64,000 bases of DNA from DASWJZ01 sp964440525 (GTDB lineage Bacteria > Pseudomonadota > Alphaproteobacteria > Rhizobiales > Afifellaceae), in the NCBI GenBank assembly GCA_964440525.1, contig CAYTTC010000006.1, positions 1-64,000 of the forward strand. The letters are read 5' to 3'. The notes below the pieces were generated by a model. The model was not told the origin of the DNA. It saw only the letters and a program-made list of their open reading frames with translations, and did not search any database. This document shows, one piece after another, positions 1-8,594 of this stretch (its first letter is position 1; each line of letters begins with the position of its first letter). A program made the position numbers and the translations under genes.

Positions 1-863
1 TCCATCAGCTCCTTGAAGGTCTTGGTGTAGCCTTCGCCGAGGAGGTAGCAGGGCCGCTGCCAGCCGAAGACCGTGCGGGTCGGGTTGCCCCACGGCGTGC
101 AGTGATATTCCTGATTGCCGGCGAGGAAATCCAGGAACAGGCCCGACTGGTTGATCGGCCACGCCTTGCCGCCCTTGCCGCGCCGGAAGACGCCGCGGAA
201 GAGCTCCTTCGTCGCCTGCCGGTTCAAAAAGTGCTTTTGGTCGGGCGCGCGCTCATAGGCGTAACCTGGCGACATGGTGATGCCGGCGACACCCATCGCC
301 GTCACCGTGTCGAAAAAGTCGGAGACACGCTTCGATTCCGCATTGTTGAAGATCGTGCAGTTGATGGTGACGCGAAAACCCTTCTCCTTGGCGAGCTTCA
401 GCGCCGCGACCGCCTTGTCGTAAATGCCCTGCTTGCAGACGGAGTTGTCGTGCATCTCCCTGTCGCCGTCGAGATGGATCGACCAGGTGAAATAGGGGCT
501 CGGCTCGTATTCGTGGATCTTCTTTTCGAGCAGGATGGCGTTGGTGCAGAGAATGACAAAGCGTCCCTGTGCGATGAGGCCCTTCACGATCTTCGAAAGA
601 TCCTTGTGGATCAGCGGCTCGCCGCCGGCAATCGAGACGACGGGAGCGCCGCACTCTTCGGCCGCATAGAGCGCGTCCTCGACCGAGATTCGCTTGTTCA
701 GGATCTCGTCCGGATAGTCGATCTTGCCGCAGCCGGCGCACGCGAGGTTGCAGCGGAACAGCGGCTCCAGCATGAGGACGAGCGGATAGCGCTTGCGGCC
801 CGCGACATGCTGGCGGACGATGTAGCTGCCGATCTTGGCGACTTGCCTAAACGGAATTCCCAC
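1..863 (-). CDS. hpnH: Hopanoid biosynthesis radical SAM protein HpnH (3' part outside window)
   Basis: HpnH is a radical S-adenosylmethionine enzyme that joins adenosine to diploptene, the first step in extending the C35 hopanoid side chain. The 287 residues in the window show the N-terminal radical-SAM core, with the cluster motif CNLACAGC inside FRCNLACAGCGK near residues 40-51 and a GGEPL motif further on. The family is roughly 380 aa, so the C-terminal quarter lies beyond base 1. I chose the GTG at 863 because its G is the last base of the ispH TAG stop (TAGTG) and AGAGGA sits about seven bases upstream. That overlap indicates translational coupling to ispH, which supplies the isoprenoid precursors. 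Identity is from sequence motifs, and the reaction is family knowledge. Confidence 0.95.
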   Translation of the reverse strand, partial: MGIPFRQVAKIGSYIVRQHVAGRKRYPLVLMLEPLFRCNLACAGCGKIDYPDEILNKRISVEDALYAAEECGAPVVSIAGGEPLIHKDLSKIVKGLIAQGRFVILCTNAILLEKKIHEYEPSPYFTWSIHLDGDREMHDNSVCKQGIYDKAVAALKLAKEKGFRVTINCTIFNNAESKRVSDFFDTVTAMGVAGITMSPGYAYERAPDQKHFLNRQATKELFRGVFRRGKGGKAWPINQSGLFLDFLAGNQEYHCTPWGNPTRTVFGWQRPCYLLGEGYTKTFKELM

Positions 864-1855
864 TACCGACTTCCTCTTGCTGCCCGATTGGCGCGCGCGT
901 TGACGTTTTCTTCCAATTCCAGCGGCAGGCGGAACCGCACATTCTCCTCGATTCCGTCGAGCGTGGAAACCTCCACGGGCGCAATCCGCCTGAGCGCGTC
1001 GATCACGTCTTCGACTAGCACCTCGGGGGCCGACGCGCCCGCCGTAAGTCCAACAACATTAACACCTTTCAGCCACGACGGGTCCACTTGGCTGCCGTCT
1101 GCGACAAGATAGCCCGGTACGCCGGACTCTTCCGCAATCTCGCGCAACCGATTGGAATTGGAGCTGTTCTTGGCGCCGACGACGAGGATGAGATCCGCTA
1201 CGCGGGCGAGGTCGCGCACCGCGCTCTGGCGATTTTGCGTGGCGTAGCAGATGTCGCGCGTTTCCGGTCCGACGACGTCGGTGAAGCGCCGCTTCAACGC
1301 TTCGATCAGTGCGCTCGTGTCGTCGACGCTGAGCGTCGTCTGCGTGATGTAGGCGATCGGCGTATCTTCAGCGAGCGGCAGTGCCGCGATCTCCGCATCG
1401 TTCTGAACGAGGTAAGTTGGCCCGTCGATCTGGCCGAGTGTGCCCTCGACCTCCGGATGGCCGGCATGGCCGATGAGGATCAGCGCGCGCCCGCGCGCGA
1501 TATAGTGCCGTCCCTGATTGTGCACCTTCGACACGAGCGGGCAGGTCGCATCGAGCGTCGGCAGGCCACGGTCGCGCGCCTCATCGACGACCGCGCGCGG
1601 AACCCCATGGGCGCTGAATATCGTGATCGCCCCGTCCGGCACTTCGCTGAGCTCTTCGACGAAATGCGCGCCCTTGGCGATCAGGCTCTCCACCACGTGG
1701 CGGTTGTGGACGATCTCGTGGCGCACGTAGATCGGCGGGCCATATTTCCGCAACGCCAGCTCGACGATGTCGATGGCACGCACCACGCCTGCGCAGAAGC
1801 CGCGAGGCTGGGCCAGTATGACCTGCAAGCGGTTCTCCACCGTGTTCTGCAACAC
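863..1855 (-). CDS. ispH: 4-hydroxy-3-methylbut-2-enyl diphosphate reductase (IspH/LytB)
   Basis: IspH is the last enzyme of the MEP pathway. It reduces HMBPP to IPP and DMAPP with a [4Fe-4S] cluster in the cytoplasm. The 330-aa protein has the usual length and the three cluster cysteines at about C21 (GFCAGV), C105 (ATCPLV) and C203 (DICYAT). The EIVHN and HAGHPE histidine motifs of the family are also present. It is the first gene of a coupled pair with hpnH, overlapping by one base, which ties precursor supply to hopanoid synthesis. About 217 bases separate it from the next upstream gene on the same strand, enough for its own promoter. Confidence 0.97.
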   Translation of the reverse strand: MLQNTVENRLQVILAQPRGFCAGVVRAIDIVELALRKYGPPIYVRHEIVHNRHVVESLIAKGAHFVEELSEVPDGAITIFSAHGVPRAVVDEARDRGLPTLDATCPLVSKVHNQGRHYIARGRALILIGHAGHPEVEGTLGQIDGPTYLVQNDAEIAALPLAEDTPIAYITQTTLSVDDTSALIEALKRRFTDVVGPETRDICYATQNRQSAVRDLARVADLILVVGAKNSSNSNRLREIAEESGVPGYLVADGSQVDPSWLKGVNVVGLTAGASAPEVLVEDVIDALRRIAPVEVSTLDGIEENVRFRLPLELEENVNARANRAARGSR

Positions 1856-2072
1856 AGTTTTTCCCCTACCGATACTGGCCTTCTCGTGGCTGCACCTATG
1901 GCATGCGGCGCTTCCGAGGTCGAGTCGCGGAAACGCGCTCCGGGCAAGAAGTTACGCAGGGTTGCTGTAATATTACACTTGGCGGACGCTGTATTCCGCC
2001 GCCTCCCGGGCCTCAACGCCACGCTGAGTGGAAGGTCTCGCCACTGCCAAAACCTTCCCGCACTGCCCTTTG

Positions 2073-2852
2073 CTAGCCGCCAAGGCGCCTCAGGCGAATG
2101 ATGACGGCGTTCTCGCCCGATCTAATCGGCAGCGCAGCATCGGCGAATGTCGGGACAAGCTTGTCGCCGGCATTGTTGCTTAAGGCATAAGGCTCGCGCG
2201 GCACTCCCAATATCTTGTCGAAGAGGTCGTTTCCGTTCACGTCATGATAGCCGACGATCGCATAGGATCCGGGCGGAATATCCTCAAACTCGGTTTCCAC
2301 GAAGCCTTGAGCCGCCGGCACTTCGTGGATGTAGGGGCAGCCCTCGCGGCTCAAAGCTTTATCGCAGATCGCGACGTTTACGCTTCCCGAGTCGCTCTCG
2401 ACATTCTCCACGATGACGGTGACAGTCGTCGCCGGAGGTTCCACCGCGGCCGGTGGAGCATCGGGAACGGGCTCGAGAACGGGCGCGCCGGCTGCATCCG
2501 GCAGCGGTTCCGCCACGTCCGGCAGCGGCGCAGGGACGGCCGGCAGCGGTTCGGCATCGGGCGACGGCGTTGGCGGAATTGCGGGCTCGCCTGCCGCGCC
2601 GACGGGCAGAGGGTCTGGCGCAACCGCCACCGGCATGAGCGCCGGCTCGGGCACTACCTCCGCAAAAGCCGTCGAATCCGGCGTTGGTCCAATTAGGGGC
2701 CGTAAGAGGGTGCCCGCGAGCGGATCGGGCGCGAACAACAGGGCAGGCAACGTGTTGCGAATCGGGAGGAATCCGGAGCGCGCGGGGCCGGTCTGCGCAT
2801 CGGCCGTCGCGACCGTTGCCATGCCGATCAGAAAAATTGCCGCGAATCTCAT
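2073..2852 (-). CDS. Secreted DUF2141 protein with proline-rich linker
   Basis: This is a predicted exported protein of unknown function. From the ATG at 2852 it starts with a short basic stretch and a hydrophobic segment ending in TADA-QT, a good signal peptide. A long Pro/Ala-rich region (about residues 50-150) follows, then a C-terminal DUF2141 domain with the typical GSVNVAIC, PPGSYAI and DVNGND motifs. An in-frame start 17 codons upstream (2903) would place the signal sequence internally, so I prefer 2852, although GGAGG lies rather far (about 15 bases) upstream of it. It is the last gene after hpnN and hpnA, which suggests a periplasmic or outer-membrane role linked to hopanoid lipids. 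That link is inference from position. Confidence 0.8.
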   Translation of the reverse strand: MRFAAIFLIGMATVATADAQTGPARSGFLPIRNTLPALLFAPDPLAGTLLRPLIGPTPDSTAFAEVVPEPALMPVAVAPDPLPVGAAGEPAIPPTPSPDAEPLPAVPAPLPDVAEPLPDAAGAPVLEPVPDAPPAAVEPPATTVTVIVENVESDSGSVNVAICDKALSREGCPYIHEVPAAQGFVETEFEDIPPGSYAIVGYHDVNGNDLFDKILGVPREPYALSNNAGDKLVPTFADAALPIRSGENAVIIRLRRLGG

Positions 2853-2929
2853 CTTCGACTGCCAAACCTCCGGACGCGGAAGGGCCTGCGTAGAGCACGG
2901 CATTTTGTCGAAAGGCTGGCTATTCCGCG

Positions 2930-3919
2930 TCAGCGGCCGTTGCGCCTTCGCTTGAACGCCTGCACGACTTCCGTCAAGGCCTGATCGATCGGACTGGGTG
3001 CATAGCCGAGCTCGCGCTTCGCCTTCGCGCTGTCGAATGGCGCCGAGCGCAGCGCCAGGATGACAGCTTCCCGGGTGGCGGCCGGCGTTCTATGCGTCAC
3101 ACTGTCGGCGATCCATCCTGACACCAACCCGGCCGCGACCGCGAGTGCCGCGGGGACCGCCCGCCTTGGCATCCGGCGACCGGACAAGCGCTCGAGCACC
3201 GGGAGAAGCTCCCGAAGTGCCACATTTTCGCCGCCGAGGATGTAACGCTCGCCCGCGCGCCCGTGGTCGCCCGCGCGCAGGATGCCGTCCGCCAGGTCGC
3301 GAACATGAACCAAGTTCAGGACGCAATCGAGGAAGAACGGCGAGCGTCCGGAGAGGAAAAGCGCAAACATCGCAGCCGGAGGCGTCATGTTGCGGTCACC
3401 GTCGCCAATGGGCACGGTCGGATTAACCACGACGACGTTCAATCCACTGCGCGCCGCCGCCAGCGCCGCTCGCTCGCCGAGATATTTCGAGCGCGTATAG
3501 GCGCCCGGCATGTCCTCGAGCCGAGGATTGGCCGACTCGTCGATCGACGCGCTCCCGTTCCGCCGCCTGGGGAGCAGAATCGATTCCGTCGAGCAGTGCA
3601 CGGCGCGGCCGATGCGCTTGTCCGCCGCCGCCGCAAGAATCGTCTCGGTTCCGCGTCGGTTGACGAGGTCGAAATCCTCTTTGTCGCGGCGCCACAGATG
3701 CGCGATCCCGGCGAGGTGATAGAGGCAGTCCACGCCATCGAGCGCCTTGTCGCATGCTGCGCGATCGGTAACCGACCCGCGAACATACTCGACCGCGGCG
3801 TCCCCCGCGTGGGGCGCCGTCACGTCGAGCACCCGCACCGTGTCTCCGCGGGCGAGCAGCGCCTCGACAAGATTGCGGCCGATGAAGCCGCAGCCGCCGG
3901 TAACCAGAACTTGCGCCAT
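2930..3919 (-). CDS. hpnA: Hopanoid-associated NAD-dependent epimerase HpnA
   Basis: HpnA belongs to the extended short-chain dehydrogenase/sugar epimerase family found in hopanoid clusters, and its exact substrate is not settled. The 329-aa protein has the NAD-binding GGCGFIG motif at residues 8-14, the STES/Ser region near 110 and the catalytic YTRSK (Y141, K145). Length and motifs fit the family. Its ATG follows the hpnN TGA without a gap (TGAATG), so the two are translationally coupled. An alternative reading as a generic NAD-dependent epimerase is possible, but the hpnN neighbourhood makes HpnA much the better call. Confidence 0.92.
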   Translation of the reverse strand: MAQVLVTGGCGFIGRNLVEALLARGDTVRVLDVTAPHAGDAAVEYVRGSVTDRAACDKALDGVDCLYHLAGIAHLWRRDKEDFDLVNRRGTETILAAAADKRIGRAVHCSTESILLPRRRNGSASIDESANPRLEDMPGAYTRSKYLGERAALAAARSGLNVVVVNPTVPIGDGDRNMTPPAAMFALFLSGRSPFFLDCVLNLVHVRDLADGILRAGDHGRAGERYILGGENVALRELLPVLERLSGRRMPRRAVPAALAVAAGLVSGWIADSVTHRTPAATREAVILALRSAPFDSAKAKRELGYAPSPIDQALTEVVQAFKRRRNGR

Positions 3920-6613
3920 TCAGCCTGCCGAACTTGGCGCGACTGGAGGCGAGGCTCGCGCGCCGACGCCGATGGCGATCATGAACGAGGGGAGCACGAT
4001 CAGCGACACGATCAGCACGAAGAGGATCGCGATGCCGAGGAGGACGCCCATGCTGAAGAGCCCGCGATGTTCCGCCACCGCGAGCGTGGCGAAGGCGGCA
4101 ACCGTATTCAGCTGCGCGACGAGCACGGCAAGCGGCGTCGAGGTGTCGAGCACGTGCATGCCCTCCTCGTGCGTTCCGGCGCTGTCGCGCACGACTTCGT
4201 GGGTACGCACCACGATGTGGATGCTGCTCGCCACCCCGAGCCCGATCAGCAGCGGAATGACGATGATGTTGGCGAAGTTGAAGGGAAGGTCGAGCCCGAC
4301 CGACGCGGCCATTGTCCACAACGCCGCGACGCCGAGCGGGGCAAGCACGAGCAGCACATCCGACAGCCGCCTTCGCAGGATCGCGATGATGAGGCCGATC
4401 GAAATGACGGTGTAGGCGATAGCCTCCGCGAATGCGCGAAGGATGGCCTCGCCCGCGCCGGTCACACTGGCGGGCGCGCCGGACGCCTGCGGCGCCACCG
4501 ACTGGACGCTCTCGGTAAATGCCTTCATCAGGCGTGGCGTGCCGATGTCCCCGTCGGGAAGAACGCGCAGCCGAACCCGCCCGTCCTTCGCCACCCATTC
4601 CTCCCGAAGATCCTCCGGAATATCCGCCGTGGTGACGGGCTCCGTGATGGAGAATTTTGCCTGCAAGTCCGCCACGATTCCCGGCATCTCGCTGGTAAGC
4701 GCATTGCCCAGCTCGTTGAGGACCGCCGGCTCCGTGCCGCGCTCTCCCTCAAACCGCGTGAGCGCGTCCGCGAGCGACCGCCCCGCCGTTACGATCGCTG
4801 GATCGATCGGATTGTCCTCCGGCGTCTTGGCGATCGCCTCGGCGCTTTCTTTGATGGATGTGAAGGCCTCGGTGAGTTCGGCGTCGGTCGGCGCCGCGGC
4901 CCTCTCCTGCGCGAAGAAGCTTTCGCCCAGGCGCTCCTTCGACGCACGGATCGCCGAAAGCTTCTCGTCTTGGTTTCGGGGCACGAAGTCGTCGATCCAG
5001 CGGACGCCCGCCACGCCCGACGCAGCTGCGAGCTTCGGCGCAAGCTCGCCGGCCGTCTCGAAATTCGGCGCAATCACGTTGAGCGCATAAGGCGACGTAT
5101 CGGGATCGCGGGCGAGATCGCGATAGGTCTGGACCGGTTCGGTTTTTGGATTCTGCAGGTTCAGCGGATTGGTGTCGATCTGCACTCCGAGCGAGACATA
5201 ACCGGCGACAGCAGTCACGATCACCGCGAGGACGAGCACGGCGCGGTGGTAGCGCGCGATGAAGCCGCCAATACCGATCGTCACGCCCATGCCCGGCTTG
5301 GGGCGCGGCGGCATGAGCGCCATCAGGGCCGGCTGCACCGTGAACGTGACGACGACGGCGACCAGCATGCCGAGCGCGGAAATGATGCCGAATTCGGCAA
5401 GGCCGGTGTAGGTCGTGGGAACGAATGCTAGAAATGCGAGCGCGGCGCAGATGGCGCTTAGCGTAATGCTCGGCCCTTCGCCGACCATTGCGGCGAGGAG
5501 CGCGTCCTTGAATGACTTCCCCCCCTTCGCCTCCTCCAGATGCCGGAGCCCCAAATGCGTTCCGAAGTCGACGCCGAGGCCGAAGAACAGCACCAGGAAA
5601 GCGACGGAGATCAGGTTGAGGCGTCCGACGGTGATGGCGGCAAGACCCGTGGTCCAGATCGAGCCGACGACCAAGGTAAGCAGCAGCGCGGTGATGAGCC
5701 GCCCGGAGCGGATGCCGATGATCAGGCTGAGCGCGACAAGGATGAAGGAGAGGCCGCTCGCATAAGCGGCGCCCGAAAATGCATCGTTCAGCTCCTGCTG
5801 CCGAAGCACCGGTTCGCCGGTGACCCGCAGGCGGATGTCCGGATGCTTTTCGACGACTTCGGCGATCGCCCCATCCAGAGCCGCGAGGGCGTCCGATGCG
5901 CGATTGATCGAGCTGTTGTTCAGGACCGGCTTCATCTGCACGAGCCGGCGCGTGCTCTCGCCCGCGCTCGCGCCGAACATTTCGTTCCACGGCATCTCGG
6001 CCGGTTGGCTTGCGGCGTTCTTGTCGACGGTCTCGGCGAGCTTGGAGAGAATGCGCGCCGTCGAGGGAGGCGCGGCGCTTTCCTCAACACCGGTCTTCAC
6101 CATGCCGAGGAACCCGGCCAGGCCGCGGAGGCTCGGGTCGCTGGCAATGCTGGTCAGAAGTCGCCGCGCCTGCCGGAGCTCGTTCCCGATGTCGGTGATT
6201 TCGGCCGCATCGAGGAACAACAGGCCGTAGCGGTCGAAGTAGGGCGACGAGCCGGCGACCTCGACCCGCTCGAAGAACTGCGGACGGTCGGCGATCAGCC
6301 CCAGCAGCTGGCGCGCGGAGGCATCCGCCTCCTCCGGCGTGGGCGCATCGATGACGGCGACGGCGAGATCTTCCTGCGGAAACGTCCGATCATACTCGGC
6401 CTCGATCTGTCGAAACGGCAGCTCGCTCGACAAGATCTCTTCCGTGCTCGTGTCGATGGTGAGACTGGTCGCTGCGTAGCCGGCGAGAGCCGTGACCAGG
6501 AGAGTTGCGAGAATGACCCACCACGGTCGTGTTGTGGCCAGATTGGCGCAGCTTCGCAGGATCGACTCGCCAAATTTCGACATATAGGGAATCTGCTCCG
6601 ACCTGATCGGCAA
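3920..6613 (-). CDS. hpnN: Hopanoid transporter HpnN, RND/MMPL family
   Basis: HpnN is an inner-membrane RND-superfamily transporter that moves hopanoids towards the outer membrane. The 897-aa protein shows the duplicated MMPL layout. There is a first membrane segment near residues 30-52, a large periplasmic loop, a membrane block near 270-430, a second leading segment near 450-475, another loop rich in Ala and Glu, and a final membrane block near 720-890. The motif GLGVDFGTH lies in the first block. Start choice is open between 6613 and the ATG ten codons later. It opens the hpnN-hpnA-DUF2141 operon and is divergent from the prenyl synthase gene. Confidence 0.95.
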   Translation of the reverse strand: MPIRSEQIPYMSKFGESILRSCANLATTRPWWVILATLLVTALAGYAATSLTIDTSTEEILSSELPFRQIEAEYDRTFPQEDLAVAVIDAPTPEEADASARQLLGLIADRPQFFERVEVAGSSPYFDRYGLLFLDAAEITDIGNELRQARRLLTSIASDPSLRGLAGFLGMVKTGVEESAAPPSTARILSKLAETVDKNAASQPAEMPWNEMFGASAGESTRRLVQMKPVLNNSSINRASDALAALDGAIAEVVEKHPDIRLRVTGEPVLRQQELNDAFSGAAYASGLSFILVALSLIIGIRSGRLITALLLTLVVGSIWTTGLAAITVGRLNLISVAFLVLFFGLGVDFGTHLGLRHLEEAKGGKSFKDALLAAMVGEGPSITLSAICAALAFLAFVPTTYTGLAEFGIISALGMLVAVVVTFTVQPALMALMPPRPKPGMGVTIGIGGFIARYHRAVLVLAVIVTAVAGYVSLGVQIDTNPLNLQNPKTEPVQTYRDLARDPDTSPYALNVIAPNFETAGELAPKLAAASGVAGVRWIDDFVPRNQDEKLSAIRASKERLGESFFAQERAAAPTDAELTEAFTSIKESAEAIAKTPEDNPIDPAIVTAGRSLADALTRFEGERGTEPAVLNELGNALTSEMPGIVADLQAKFSITEPVTTADIPEDLREEWVAKDGRVRLRVLPDGDIGTPRLMKAFTESVQSVAPQASGAPASVTGAGEAILRAFAEAIAYTVISIGLIIAILRRRLSDVLLVLAPLGVAALWTMAASVGLDLPFNFANIIVIPLLIGLGVASSIHIVVRTHEVVRDSAGTHEEGMHVLDTSTPLAVLVAQLNTVAAFATLAVAEHRGLFSMGVLLGIAILFVLIVSLIVLPSFMIAIGVGARASPPVAPSSAG

Positions 6614-6755
6614 TCTGCGACGGGTCTTGAACTGCTAGGGGGTCGTCGGGCGGCCGAGTTTTTCGGCGAAACGCCTGTTACTGCCACTAGATGGGTTGCC
6701 GCAAGCTATTTTGGTCGCGCAATGTGTCGCGTTTGCCGCGTTTTGGGGGCGGGAC

Positions 6756-7688
6756 TTGAACGAAGCTGAATTCGAAAGCCGGCTAGCTTCCGCTGGCAAG
6801 GCGGTAGAAGACACGCTGGCGGAGCTCCTCGCTTCGAGCCCGCTTGCGGGCGAAATCGCGCGTCCCGAGCGCCTGATCGAGGCGATGCGCTACGCCACGC
6901 TGGCGGGCGGCAAGCGTCTGCGGCCTTTCCTCACGGTGGAAGCAGCGCGGCTGTTCGGCGTCGAAGGCGGGAACGTGCTCCGCGCCGCGGCCGCAGTCGA
7001 GCTCGTCCATTGTTACAGCCTGGTTCACGACGACCTGCCGGCGATGGACGACGACGACCTGAGACGCGGCCGCCCGACCACCCACCGCGCCTATGACGAC
7101 GCAACGGCGATCCTCGTAGGCGATTCCCTGCTCACTCTCGCCTTCGATGTGCTCGCCGACGAAAAGACCGACCGCGATCCCGTCATCCGTGTCGGCCTGG
7201 TGGCGGCCCTTGCCCGGGCTGCCGGCATCGGCGGCATGGCTGGCGGGCAAATGCTCGATCTGGAGGCGGAAGGCCGTTTCACATCCGACGGCAGGCCGCT
7301 CGCGCTTGCGGAAACCGAAATCCTCCGCCTGCAGGCCATGAAGACGGGAGCCCTGCTAACCGCCTCGGTGGATATGGGAGCGATCATGGGCCGGGCGGAC
7401 AAAGCGGGCCGCGAGGCGCTCCGCACTTATGGCCACATGCTCGGCCAGGCCTTTCAGATCGCCGACGATCTCCTCGACGTGGAAGCCGATGCCGCGACGA
7501 TCGGCAAGGCGACCGGCAAGGATTCGGAGATGGGCAAGGCGACACTGGTCGGCCTCTGGGGCGTCGAAGCCGCCCGTCGACGCCTGTCGGGCCTGGTGGC
7601 GGAGGCGGAAAAGGCGCTCGCCGGATTCGGCGGCAAGGCGGACGTGCTTCGGCAAGCGGCGCGGTTCGTCGCCGAACGCAAGCGCTGA
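6756..7688 (+). CDS. ispA: Polyprenyl (farnesyl-type) diphosphate synthase
   Basis: This is a head-to-tail prenyl synthase that condenses IPP with DMAPP/GPP, making farnesyl diphosphate for hopanoids, quinones and undecaprenyl carriers. The first Asp-rich motif is DDLPAMDDDDLRRG and the second is DDLLD, followed by the conserved KATGKD and GKATL stretches. The insertion between the Asp pairs of the first motif is typical of the short-chain bacterial class. I chose TTG at 6756 because GGGGGCGGGA lies just upstream and the protein then begins like its relatives. A TTG at 6696 would add 20 hydrophobic residues that look non-native. It is about 310 aa and divergent from hpnN, so isoprenoid supply and hopanoid transport share one intergenic region. 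Confidence 0.93.
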   Translation: MNEAEFESRLASAGKAVEDTLAELLASSPLAGEIARPERLIEAMRYATLAGGKRLRPFLTVEAARLFGVEGGNVLRAAAAVELVHCYSLVHDDLPAMDDDDLRRGRPTTHRAYDDATAILVGDSLLTLAFDVLADEKTDRDPVIRVGLVAALARAAGIGGMAGGQMLDLEAEGRFTSDGRPLALAETEILRLQAMKTGALLTASVDMGAIMGRADKAGREALRTYGHMLGQAFQIADDLLDVEADAATIGKATGKDSEMGKATLVGLWGVEAARRRLSGLVAEAEKALAGFGGKADVLRQAARFVAERKR

Positions 7689-7699
7689 AGGAACTGCGC

Positions 7700-8581
7700 G
7701 TGACGAGCACCGGCCTGCGAGGCGTGATAGCCGCGGCGGCGACGCCGATCACCAGCGACCTCGAGCCCGACCTCCAGCGCTTCGTGGCGCTATGCGGCTG
7801 GCTGCTCGACCGGGGCTGCGAGGGCCTCAACATATGCGGCACGACCGGCGAGGCGACGTCGTTCACCACGCCGCAGCGGATGGCGATCATGAATGCCGCG
7901 GCCGCCGCTCTGCCTCTCGGCAGGCTGATGGTGGGGACCGGCGCCGCCGCGATCGGCGACGCGATCGCGCTGACGAAGCACGCGGCCGAGCTCGGCTTTG
8001 CCGCCGCGCTCGTCATCCCGCCCTTCTACTACAAGGGCGTGGCGGACGATGGGATCGTGCGGCTTTTCGAGCGGATCGTCGCCGCGACCGCCGAGCGGCC
8101 GATCGATTTCTATCTCTACAATTTTCCGGCGCTCTCCGGTGTCGCCTATTCGCCAAGCCTGGTAGAGCGCCTGCGCACCGAATTCGGCAATCGCATCGCC
8201 GGTCTGAAGGACTCTTCGGGCGATCTCGACTACGCCGCAAGAATTGTCGCGCTCTCGCCGGAGCTCCGCGTTTTTCCGAGCAGTGAGGGCGTGCTCCTGA
8301 AGGCGCGCGCCGGCGAATTCGCTGGCTGCATCTCGGCGAGCGCCAATTTGAACTCGGCATTTTGCGCGCGGGCGTTCCACGCAGGCGACGAGGAAGCTCT
8401 ACAGACCGCTACGCAGATCCGCGCGCTCGTTTCGCGGAAGGCCCTCATTCCGAGCATCAAGACGGTGCTCGCCTTCCTGATGAAGGATGCGGCCTTCGAA
8501 GGCGTGCTGCCGCCGCTGACGCCGCTGTCGGAGGCGGACAAGCGGCAACTCCTCGCGGAGGTGGCGCCGCTCCTCGCCTAA
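7700..8581 (+). CDS. DHDPS/N-acetylneuraminate lyase family aldolase
   Basis: This is a class I aldolase fold protein of 293 aa in the dihydrodipicolinate synthase superfamily. Visible family marks are GTTGEA near residue 50, the catalytic tyrosine in FYLYNFPALSG and the Schiff-base lysine in AGLKDSSGD. The GTG start lies 12 bases after the ispA stop, so the two are probably co-transcribed. The tyrosine context and absence of a lysine pathway neighbour argue against a housekeeping DapA. Other members of the superfamily act on sugar acids, so the substrate is left open. Confidence 0.85.
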   Translation: MTSTGLRGVIAAAATPITSDLEPDLQRFVALCGWLLDRGCEGLNICGTTGEATSFTTPQRMAIMNAAAAALPLGRLMVGTGAAAIGDAIALTKHAAELGFAAALVIPPFYYKGVADDGIVRLFERIVAATAERPIDFYLYNFPALSGVAYSPSLVERLRTEFGNRIAGLKDSSGDLDYAARIVALSPELRVFPSSEGVLLKARAGEFAGCISASANLNSAFCARAFHAGDEEALQTATQIRALVSRKALIPSIKTVLAFLMKDAAFEGVLPPLTPLSEADKRQLLAEVAPLLA

Positions 8582-8594
8582 CGGCCTCCGCGCC

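Noticed and set aside
3263..5431. 722-codon plus-strand ORF opposite hpnN
   Set aside because: Arg/His/Asp-rich low-complexity product with no domain, antisense to a clear RND transporter. It is a typical shadow frame in GC-rich DNA.
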